A stretch of 35,834 nt of DNA from an uncultured Thiotrichales bacterium (GTDB lineage Bacteria; Pseudomonadota; Gammaproteobacteria; CAIRSR01): assembly GCA_903824965.1 (NCBI GenBank), contig CAIJYR010000124.1, positions 1 to 35,834 of the forward strand, in the 5' to 3' direction. The notes under the pieces were generated by a model that saw only the letters and a list, made by a program, of their open reading frames with translations, made no database searches and had not been told where the DNA came from. Made by a program: the position numbers and the translations under genes. How positions within the stretch are numbered: the first letter of the stretch is position 1; the number at the start of each line of letters is the position of its first letter. Of the stretch, positions 1 through 5,454 are shown piece by piece.

Positions 1-77
1 CACAGCTTTCAATTCGCAGCCTGAAATATCATATTTCTTATGCGGTCTTCGTCGCCTGATAGGTGGCAACTTGGGTT
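1..77. repeat. Left copy of 77-bp terminal inverted repeat
   Basis: Bases 1-77 are the exact reverse complement of 35738-35814. The match stops abruptly at 77/78, which marks the outer boundary of the repeated element on this side. Inward the match is limited only by the window edge, so the element is longer than seen. The segment 78-213 between the repeat and lgt shows no convincing gene. The two copies have different flanks, so they are two insertions of one element or an assembly joint, not the two ends of one insertion with a target duplication. Confidence 0.9.
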
Positions 78-213
78 ATGTATATTCGTAGAATAACTTT
101 TGGGTGGATCTGACAGAACGCTTACCATGAAGCATCACTTTCGTATAAGTATGTGGGAGCAACGAGGCTAGGTACGCTGATAGCCCCATTGCGTATCCTA
201 CTATAAATAATCC

Positions 214-1005
214 TCACCGTGTTTTCGTCGGCGGATAATAGGCCCACCATAACAATCCCATTCCAAGGATCGCCATTGGGAAAGAGAGCACTTGACCCAT
301 AGTGAGCCAATGCCATGCAAGGTAGCCCAGTTGAGGATCAGGCTCTCGTACTGATTCCACAGAAAAACGGAAAATACCATAGAAAAGCAGAAACATGCCA
401 GAAACTGCCATGACGGGACGGGGTTTGCGCGAGTACATCCAAAGAATCAGAAACAATACCAACCCTTCGAGGGTTGCCTCGTACAGTTGGGAGGGGTGAC
501 GTGCGAGCGGCCCACCGTGAGGAAAAACCATCCCCCAGGGTAAATCTGTCGGCTTTCCGAAGAGTTCACCGTTGATAAAGTTACCGATACGACCCGCCCC
601 AAGACCAATGGGCACCAACGGGGCAACAAAGTCCGTGAGACGGAAGAAACCAAGCTGATGACTGCGTTGGTAGAACCAAAGGGCCAACAAAACGCCCATC
701 AACCCACCCTGAAAGGACATGCCCCCTCGCCAGACCTGGATCATAGAGGCCGGATCCGCGAGATAATTCGGCAGATCGTAAAACAGGATATACCCCAAAC
801 GTCCACCGAATACCGCGCCAATGGCTCCCCAGAAAATGACATCGGCTACCTGCTCGGAGGTCAGGGGCATGCCGGAACGACGAGCGTGTCTTCGTCCCAA
901 CCACCATGCCCCCCCAAACCCTACGATGTACATTAAGCCATACCAATGGATACTGAGTGGGCCGAGTCGGACAGCAATGGGATCGATGGCAGGATAGGTC
1001 AACAT
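214..1005 (-). CDS. lgt: Prolipoprotein diacylglyceryl transferase
   Basis: Inner-membrane enzyme that moves diacylglycerol from phosphatidylglycerol to the lipobox cysteine of prolipoproteins, the first step of lipoprotein maturation. The 263-residue product is slightly shorter than the E. coli form (about 290) but spans the full family. It starts [16 protein letters not shown] and has the periplasmic-loop segment SIHWYGLMY. The Lgt signature is present as [13 protein letters not shown], followed by HPSQLYE, and there are about seven hydrophobic segments. The stop is TGA at 214-216. It is transcribed divergently from the S49 peptidase gene. In many proteobacteria lgt is followed by thyA; here the sequence downstream of lgt runs straight into the repeated element at 1-77, so that neighbour is displaced or off the window. 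Confidence 0.95.
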   Translation of the reverse strand: MLTYPAIDPIAVRLGPLSIHWYGLMYIVGFGGAWWLGRRHARRSGMPLTSEQVADVIFWGAIGAVFGGRLGYILFYDLPNYLADPASMIQVWRGGMSFQGGLMGVLLALWFYQRSHQLGFFRLTDFVAPLVPIGLGAGRIGNFINGELFGKPTDLPWGMVFPHGGPLARHPSQLYEATLEGLVLFLILWMYSRKPRPVMAVSGMFLLFYGIFRFSVESVREPDPQLGYLAWHWLTMGQVLSFPMAILGMGLLWWAYYPPTKTR

Positions 1006-1150
1006 GGTAGCGGAGTTCAGTGTCCAAGGAGGCGGTGGGTTGGCAGGTTTTGGTCAAGAAACCGACGAAAGTCGTTGTTGGGAGCAACAGCGACCGTGTC
1101 GTGTGCGCAGTAGGACAAGCTACCTGAACCGTTGCAGACTATCAACCGAT

Positions 1151-1179
1151 TTGCAAGCACGCAACGATCGGGCTATATT
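1151..1179 (+). promoter_or_regulatory. Candidate sigma-70 promoter for the S49 peptidase
   Basis: TTGCAA at 1151-1156 and TATATT at 1174-1179 are separated by exactly 17 bases, a near-consensus -35/-10 pair. It faces the peptidase gene and would leave a leader of about 125 bases. It lies in the 306-base gap between lgt and the peptidase, where I see no other feature. Prediction from sequence pattern only. Confidence 0.5.
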
Positions 1180-1311
1180 CTGCTCTCATCGCCTTCGTGC
1201 TGGGAGCGCGTAAGCGTCTTTTTGAGAAGCACTTAGAGATTGGTAACCGTGGAGACGAAAACCGTCTCCTTTCCTTCCACGCTCCAAAGGGCGGGTTTGT
1301 CGGAGACGTTG

Positions 1312-2271
1312 ATGACCCAAGAGAGTGCACCACCCAACCTCAGCTGGGAACGCGATGTAATCAGTCGCTTGAGTTTTGCGGCCATTCATGAGCAGCGTCG
1401 AGCACGACGCTGGGGTATTTTCTTCAAGGGGCTGTTTTTTATATATCTTTTCACGTTACTGGGTCTCTACCTGTGGGACAGTATCTCCAGTTTTCATTTG
1501 AGCGGGAAACATACCGCCGTGGTGGACGTCAAAGGTGTGATCTCGGACAGTGGTGATGCCAACGCGAATGATATTATTGCGTCCCTACGAGCTGCATTTG
1601 AAGATTCTGATACTGTGGGCGTGATTCTACGGATCAACAGTCCGGGTGGCAGTCCGGTGCAAGCTGCCTACGTGAACGATGAAATCTGGCGCTTGCGAGC
1701 AAAGTATCCGAAAATCCCACTGTATGCGGTGGTGAGCGATATCTGTGCTTCAGGAGGGTATTATATCGCTACAGCCGCACAAAAGATTTATGCAGACAAG
1801 GGCAGTGTTGTGGGTTCCATTGGTGTACGGATGGATTCTTTTGGTTTTGTGGACGCGATGCAAAAGCTCGGCATTGAGCGGCGGTTGTTTACAGCAGGGG
1901 AACACAAGGGTTTTCTGGATCCCTTTCTTCCTGCACAACCGGAGGATGTTTCACACATCAAGAGTTTGCTTGCGCAGATTCATCAGCAGTTTATTGAGGT
2001 TGTGAAAAAAGGCCGAGGAAACCGACTCAAAGGCGATGATACGTTGTTCAGTGGCTTGATGTGGACGGGAGAGCAAGCCCAATCCTTGGGCTTAGTGGAT
2101 GGATTGGGTTCGTCCGATTTTGTGGCCCGCGAGGTATTCAAGACGGAGACGATCGAGGATTATACCCACCGGACTGGCCTTCTGGATCGTGCGCTGGAAC
2201 ATGTGGGTACGACGCTTGTACGGATCTTTCCGCAGATTTTCGCGGAGGTTACACGCCCTCGTGTGATGTGA
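1312..2271 (+). CDS. sppA: S49-family signal peptide peptidase (SppA-like, short form)
   Basis: Membrane-anchored serine/lysine-dyad protease that probably degrades cleaved signal peptides or membrane-protein fragments. From the ATG at 1312, which has GGAG seven bases upstream, the product is 319 residues. A longer in-frame start at 1240 lacks such a site. A hydrophobic anchor lies near residues 35-57 (FFKGLFFIYLFTLLGLYLW). The S49 core follows: LRINSPGGSPVQA, then the nucleophile Ser147 in CASGGYY, then Lys199 in AGEHKGFLDPF. These two positions agree with the Ser147/Lys199 dyad described for Bacillus subtilis SppA. It is the single-domain form, not the double-length E. coli SppA. Convergent with the EamA gene; no clear terminator is visible between them. 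Confidence 0.88.
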   Translation: MTQESAPPNLSWERDVISRLSFAAIHEQRRARRWGIFFKGLFFIYLFTLLGLYLWDSISSFHLSGKHTAVVDVKGVISDSGDANANDIIASLRAAFEDSDTVGVILRINSPGGSPVQAAYVNDEIWRLRAKYPKIPLYAVVSDICASGGYYIATAAQKIYADKGSVVGSIGVRMDSFGFVDAMQKLGIERRLFTAGEHKGFLDPFLPAQPEDVSHIKSLLAQIHQQFIEVVKKGRGNRLKGDDTLFSGLMWTGEQAQSLGLVDGLGSSDFVAREVFKTETIEDYTHRTGLLDRALEHVGTTLVRIFPQIFAEVTRPRVM

Positions 2272-2343
2272 TCGCTTCTCGATTGCCCCCTGTCCGGAGA
2301 GAGAGGAGGTTTTGTCTGCTGTTTAGACCCAGCCTCTGCTCCT

Positions 2344-2772
2344 CTACCCTGAGGGCCACGCGAGAACCAACACACCGACAATCACCAACGACCCACCCAT
2401 CATAAATCGGACGTTCAGTTCTTCCCCCAAGAACACTACGCCCAATAAGATTGCAAACGCAACGCTGAGTTTATCGATGGGGGCTACCAGGGAAGCAGGT
2501 GCCAGCTGTAACGCACGATAATAAAGAAGCCAAGACAAACCGGTTGCGACACCGGAGAGTATCAGAAAAGAAACCGATCGCAGTGCGAGGGTCTGTGGCG
2601 GAAACCACTCACCACGATAGGTCACGATGACTGCGATCATGATCACAATGATCACAGTTCTGATCAACGTTGCGAGATCAGCGTTGATTCCTGCAACGCC
2701 CATTTTACCGAAGATAGCCGTAAGACCTGCGAAAAACGCAGAACCCAGTGCAAAGAGCTGCCATGACTTCAT
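2344..2772 (-). CDS. Half-size EamA/DMT-family membrane transporter
   Basis: A 142-residue, very hydrophobic protein with about five membrane segments. It matches one EamA repeat: it starts MKSWQLFALGSAFFAGLTAIFGK and later has LQLAPASLVAPIDKLS and FLGEELN, typical of the drug/metabolite transporter superfamily. Most EamA proteins have two such repeats in about 300 residues. Single-repeat forms of about 140 residues are known and presumably dimerise, so this is probably complete, not a fragment. The start is supported by GGAGG five bases upstream. The substrate cannot be told from sequence. The decayed insertion element begins only about 15 bases upstream of the start codon, so the native promoter may have been displaced. 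Confidence 0.8.
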   Translation of the reverse strand: MKSWQLFALGSAFFAGLTAIFGKMGVAGINADLATLIRTVIIVIMIAVIVTYRGEWFPPQTLALRSVSFLILSGVATGLSWLLYYRALQLAPASLVAPIDKLSVAFAILLGVVFLGEELNVRFMMGGSLVIVGVLVLAWPSG

Positions 2773-2788
2773 CAGTGCCTCCGAGAAA

Positions 2789-2808
2789 CCCCGCCCTTTA
2801 GGGCAGGG
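2789..2808. repeat. IS605-like bulged hairpin 1
   Basis: Stem GCCC/GGGC around a TTTA loop, extended by CCC/GGG with a single unpaired A on the 3' side. It sits just upstream of the EamA ribosome-binding site. The same fold recurs at 2893-2913 and 31704-31724. Confidence 0.65.
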
Positions 2809-2892
2809 ATGAAAGAAGACGGTTTTAGGTAGCCATCTTCGTTACCTGATCCTTGTCTGTGCCTCTGGCCCTCAACGAGAGACCGCGAGAAT

Positions 2893-2913
2893 CCCCTGAC
2901 TTTAGTCATGGGG
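2893..2913. repeat. IS605-like bulged hairpin 2
   Basis: CCCC/GGGG outer stem, single unpaired T on the 3' side, inner stem TGAC/GTCA and TTTA loop. The flanks (GAGAAT before, AGGAAAG after) closely match those of hairpin 1. It lies about 100 bases before the tnpB relic and could be a left end of that element or a right end of another copy. Confidence 0.65.
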
Positions 2914-3007
2914 AGGAAAGCGTGAATTGTCTTGAGATTCTTGCATTGTACCGAGATGTGCTCTATCGTTGCCATCGTTGATCATACATTGAGCAGCAGA
3001 AAGACCG

Positions 3008-3571
3008 ATGAAACGCACAGGTACGCCAACCTTTGTCTTGACGATTCCACTGGTTGTAAAGCCAGAGGAGGATCGAGTCTTGACCGGGTACATGGAAGCA
3101 GGAAGGCGGTTGTATAATGCCACGCTTGACGAAGCGTTGCGTTGATATGATTTGTTGAAACCAGGCAGAGAAAGTATCGTATATTTCATTCCAGAAAAAC
3201 TATGGAAGAAGCATAAAAGTAAGAGCACTGGGATGTTTATGGAGCAATTACGTCGCAAGGCTGAAAGTGCTGGTGGCGAATGGGTCGAATGAAACACATG
3301 GGTGCTGAAGATGTCGCAGTACGATCACAGCAGCCAAGTGTATACAAAAAAGCCGCTGAGTCAGCGTTGGCATACCCTTGGAGATGGATCGGGTGTTGTA
3401 CAGCGAGATATTTATTCCGCATTTCTCGCCCGATGCGTACTTGGAAACACGCACCACCCATCCCACCTAGAAGAGATGTGGGCGGCTCAGAAACCTGCGC
3501 TGTTACAAACGGGGTGGCTGCGTCATGAACCTGCGAAGATTGAACCTTCCGGTACAATCACGGTGCAGTAG
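3008..3571 (+). pseudogene. tnpB: TnpB (IS605 OrfB / IS1341-type) pseudogene
   Basis: One reading frame keeps TnpB-like sequence through in-frame stops. The start MKRTGTPTFVLTIPLVVKPE with MEAGRRLYNATLDEALR is the usual N-terminus of this transposon-encoded nuclease family. TGA follows at 3143-3145. The frame then resumes with MFMEQLRRKAESAGGEW, meets another TGA near 3287 and ends with SQYDHSSQVYTKKPLSQRWH, then VVQRDIYSAFLA and a terminal tail. Family members are about 400-480 residues; only about 190 codons remain, so most of the RuvC-like catalytic core has been deleted. It cannot make an active guide-RNA nuclease. Fragments of the 3' region that would encode the guide RNA may survive between 3500 and 3700. 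Confidence 0.8.
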
Positions 3572-3678
3572 ACCGTCAGAGTGGGTCGTTTGTGCAAGAG
3601 GAATTGCCATCGGTCACGGCCAGGAGGTTGTAGCAGAAATGCGAGAGCCTGGAGACCCCTACGGGTTCATCCTTGAAA

Positions 3679-3701
3679 CCCCAGGGCGTAGAGCCATGGG
3701 G
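3679..3701. repeat. IS605-like right-end hairpin
   Basis: CCCCA/TGGGG outer stem with an inner GGC/GCC pair around GTAGA. It lies about 110 bases after the tnpB relic, where an IS200/IS605 right end is expected. It probably marks the right boundary of the dead element. Confidence 0.55.
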
Positions 3702-3740
3702 TGGTTTAGCACTTGGCATTGAGGAAGTTGACGTCAGGGT

Positions 3741-3825
3741 TGTCACGAGGAGTGTGACATAGACGAGAGGTGTCACCATGGGGGGTGCGACATTTCCGAG
3801 CGATGTCACAGAGGGGGGTGTGACA
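3741..3825 (+). promoter_or_regulatory. Alternating TGTCAC/GTGACA box array upstream of pilA
   Basis: Six six-base boxes start at 3741, 3754, 3771, 3787, 3804 and 3820. They alternate strictly in orientation: TGTCAC, GTGACA, TGTCAC, GCGACA (one mismatch), TGTCAC, GTGACA. Successive spacings are 13, 17, 16, 17 and 16 bases. The array lies about 85-170 bases upstream of the -24/-12 promoter, a normal enhancer distance for a sigma-54 activator. Published Pseudomonas aeruginosa work describes PilR sites as repeats containing a C/G-TGTC core, which fits these boxes. A PilR-type protein is encoded at 9852-11345. Binding by PilR is inference. Confidence 0.6.
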
Positions 3826-3909
3826 TTTTCGCGGTGATCACGAAGGAAAGGCGGTACAAGGGTGCCATAAAGATGCACAGGGCGTGATGCGTGCACCATC
3901 TGTCATGAG

Positions 3910-3925
3910 TGGCATGATAACTGCA
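3910..3925 (+). promoter_or_regulatory. Sigma-54 (-24/-12) promoter of pilA
   Basis: TGGCATGATAACTGCA has GG and GC separated by exactly 10 bases, close to the consensus TGGCAC-N5-TTGCA. The predicted transcript start is near 3936, about 60 bases before the first pilA start codon. RpoN/PilR control of pilin is the known arrangement in several gammaproteobacteria. Confidence 0.72.
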
Positions 3926-3942
3926 GGCCACAGTCGGTGACT

Positions 3943-3960
3943 GTGGATCATGCGATCCAC
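3943..3960 (+). promoter_or_regulatory. Hairpin in the pilA mRNA leader
   Basis: GTGGATC and GATCCAC pair perfectly around an ATGC loop. A second perfect palindrome, CCACAGTC/GACTGTGG (3928-3946), shares the GTGG segment, so the two stems exclude each other. If transcription starts near 3936, only the downstream stem forms in RNA. It may protect the 5' end of the pilin mRNA. No function is proven. Confidence 0.4.
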
Positions 3961-3995
3961 CATCCAATACCCAATGTTGTTACGGAGAAAGTATC

Positions 3996-4466
3996 ATGAA
4001 AAAGAATCAATCTGGTTTCACGCTCATTGAATTGATGATCGTCATCGCGATTATCGGCATTCTGGCAGCGGTTGCCCTGCCTGCTTACCAGAACTACATG
4101 ATCAAAGCGAGAGTATCAGAGGGCATCACCGATTTGGATGCCATGAAGACCATAGCTACCGAGTATGTATCGTCCAATGGTGGATTCGCAGCAACCATCC
4201 CAGGCGTAGCACTACCGACCAACCATACGTCCAATGTGGCCGGATTGACCTACACCTATACCAGCGCCACGGCTGCATCGATCATTGTCACCCTTGGAAC
4301 CCTTGGAAACGCTGCCATTGATGGCAAGTTTATCGGCGTCATTGGCGCTGTAAACGCCGATGGGACAGTCAGCTGGACGTGCGGAACCACCGCCGCAGCT
4401 AACAGCGTTGCTGTCGCTGCAACCACCACCATGTACCCCTACCTGCCAACCGCCTGTCAACATTAA
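3996..4466 (+). CDS. pilA: Type IV pilin major subunit, copy 1
   Basis: Precursor of the structural subunit of type IVa pili (adhesion, twitching motility, DNA uptake). The 156-residue product has a short leader MKKNQSG and the prepilin-peptidase site G/FTLIE, followed by the hydrophobic spine [20 protein letters not shown]. Glu at mature position 5 is kept. Two cysteines near the C-terminus (SWTCGT and TACQH) can form the usual disulfide-bonded D-region. The start is supported by GGAG eight bases upstream and by homology. It lies downstream of a sigma-54 promoter and an array of candidate activator sites. It is followed after 83 bases by a near-identical second copy with no promoter that I could recognise, so the two are probably co-transcribed. 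Confidence 0.96.
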   Translation: MKKNQSGFTLIELMIVIAIIGILAAVALPAYQNYMIKARVSEGITDLDAMKTIATEYVSSNGGFAATIPGVALPTNHTSNVAGLTYTYTSATAASIIVTLGTLGNAAIDGKFIGVIGAVNADGTVSWTCGTTAAANSVAVAATTTMYPYLPTACQH

Positions 4467-4549
4467 CAGTAGTTGACGATTGATCGCTTGCTCGGTGTTC
4501 AAGTGTCTTAAGTGAGCATCGAGCACTCAATCCTTACGGAGAAAGTACC

Positions 4550-5020
4550 ATGAGAAAGAATCAATCTGGTTTTACGCTCATTGAACTGATGATCGTCATC
4601 GCGATTATCGGCATTCTGGCAGCAGTTGCCCTGCCTGCCTACCAGAACTACATGATCAAAGCGAGAGTATCAGAAGGCATCACTGACTTGGATGCCATGA
4701 AAACCATCGCTACCGAGTACGTATCGTCCAATGGTGGATTCGCAGCAGCCATCCCAGGCGTAGCACTGCCGACTAACCATACTTCCAATGTGGCCGGATT
4801 GACCTACACCTATACCAGTGCCACGGCTGCATCGATCATTGTCACCCTTGGAACCCTTGGAAACGCTGCCATTGATGGCAAGTTTATCGGCGTCATTGGC
4901 GCTGTGAACGCCGATGGGACAGTCAGCTGGACGTGCGGAACCACCGCCGCAGCTAACAGCGTTGCTGTCGCTGCAACCACCACCATGTACCCCTACCTGC
5001 CAACCGCCTGTCAAAATTGA
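4550..5020 (+). CDS. pilA: Type IV pilin major subunit, copy 2
   Basis: Encodes 156 residues that differ from copy 1 at only three positions: Lys2 to Arg, one Thr to Ala in the AAxIPG segment, and the last residue His to Asn. Cleavage site, N-terminal spine and both C-terminal cysteines are the same. The duplicated DNA starts at the shared leader TTACGGAGAAAGTA (about 3980 and 4534) and runs to the stop; the upstream promoter region is not included. Most differences between the copies are silent, which points to a recent duplication or ongoing gene conversion. I see no sigma-54 site in the 83-base gap, so expression probably depends on the promoter of copy 1. Confidence 0.95.
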   Translation: MRKNQSGFTLIELMIVIAIIGILAAVALPAYQNYMIKARVSEGITDLDAMKTIATEYVSSNGGFAAAIPGVALPTNHTSNVAGLTYTYTSATAASIIVTLGTLGNAAIDGKFIGVIGAVNADGTVSWTCGTTAAANSVAVAATTTMYPYLPTACQN

Positions 5021-5037
5021 ACAGGTTTGCTACGCAT

Positions 5038-5086
5038 TCGATGTCCAAGTTTTTTGTAATTCATTGATTACGAACTTGAACATCGA
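5038..5086. terminator. Long imperfect hairpin after pilA copy 2
   Basis: The left arm TCGATGTCCAAGTT...GTAAT pairs with the right arm ATTAC...AACTTGAACATCGA around a TCATTG loop, with one internal asymmetric loop (TTTT against C) and one mismatch. It starts 18 bases after the pilA stop. No T-run follows, so a 3' stabilising or rho-linked end is as likely as a classical terminator. Confidence 0.4.
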
Positions 5087-5189
5087 GTGTGTTACCGCTT
5101 GCTGCACCCGCCGAAACAGACACAACTCGTCCCGTTGCGCATAGACTTAGAGTATCATCACCTCTGGTTATCCAAAATTGGAGACGTTG

Positions 5190-5405
5190 ATGAACCTATT
5201 GCTCGCACTAAAAAACGTTGGCACCGTTGATCGCATTTTGCGCATCGTGGTGGGTCTTGTTTGCATCGCATTGGTATTCGTGGGGCCACAGACGCCATGG
5301 GGCTGGATTGGGATCGTCCCGCTCGTGACTGCGTTGCTCAGTTGGTGCCCCTTGTACACGCTCCTTGGCGTGAATACCGGCTGCAAGCACTGCAAAATCC
5401 CCTAG
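5190..5405 (+). CDS. DUF2892 (YgaP-like) small membrane protein
   Basis: A 71-residue protein starting MNLLLALKNVGTVDRILRI. It contains the NVGTVDRxLRI start, a PWGWIGIVPLVTALLSWCPLY segment and the end GVNTGCKHCK that typify DUF2892. Two membrane segments flank a short loop. ATG at 5190 is preferred over TTG at 5178 because GGAG lies six bases before it. The family includes the membrane part of YgaP-type rhodanese proteins and is often found near sulfur metabolism genes, but its function is unknown. The cysteines in the WCPLY and CKHC segments are family features. It ends 49 bases before polA. Confidence 0.8.
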   Translation: MNLLLALKNVGTVDRILRIVVGLVCIALVFVGPQTPWGWIGIVPLVTALLSWCPLYTLLGVNTGCKHCKIP

Positions 5406-5454
5406 TCAGATCGCACAAAGGTGCGAGACGCTGGAGTCATGCGTAGGGGGTGGT

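Larger units (their letters stand above)
2784..3720 (+). mobile_element. Decayed IS200/IS605-type (IS1341-like) element
   Basis: The gap between the EamA gene and the pilin locus holds a tnpB pseudogene (3008-3571) and three bulged hairpins (2789-2808, 2893-2913, 3679-3701) of the kind found at IS200/IS605 ends. The first two share nearly the same flanks (GAGAA before, GAAAG after) and lie about 105 bases apart in the same orientation, so more than one insertion or a partial duplication happened here. There is no tnpA gene. The boundaries are approximate. Confidence 0.7.

Noticed and set aside
122-316. Minus-strand ORF overlapping the end of lgt
   Set aside because: It overlaps lgt in another frame, has no recognisable motif and no ribosome-binding site; it is a shadow of the lgt coding sequence.
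3721-3840. Alternating TGTCAC boxes as a CRISPR array
   Set aside because: The repeats are six bases, alternate in orientation and have 7-11-base spacers; this fits operator sites, not CRISPR repeats.
4212-5014. Minus-strand glycine/serine-rich ORFs across both pilA genes
   Set aside because: They mirror the pilin genes in the opposite frame and recur because the genes are duplicated; no independent coding signal.
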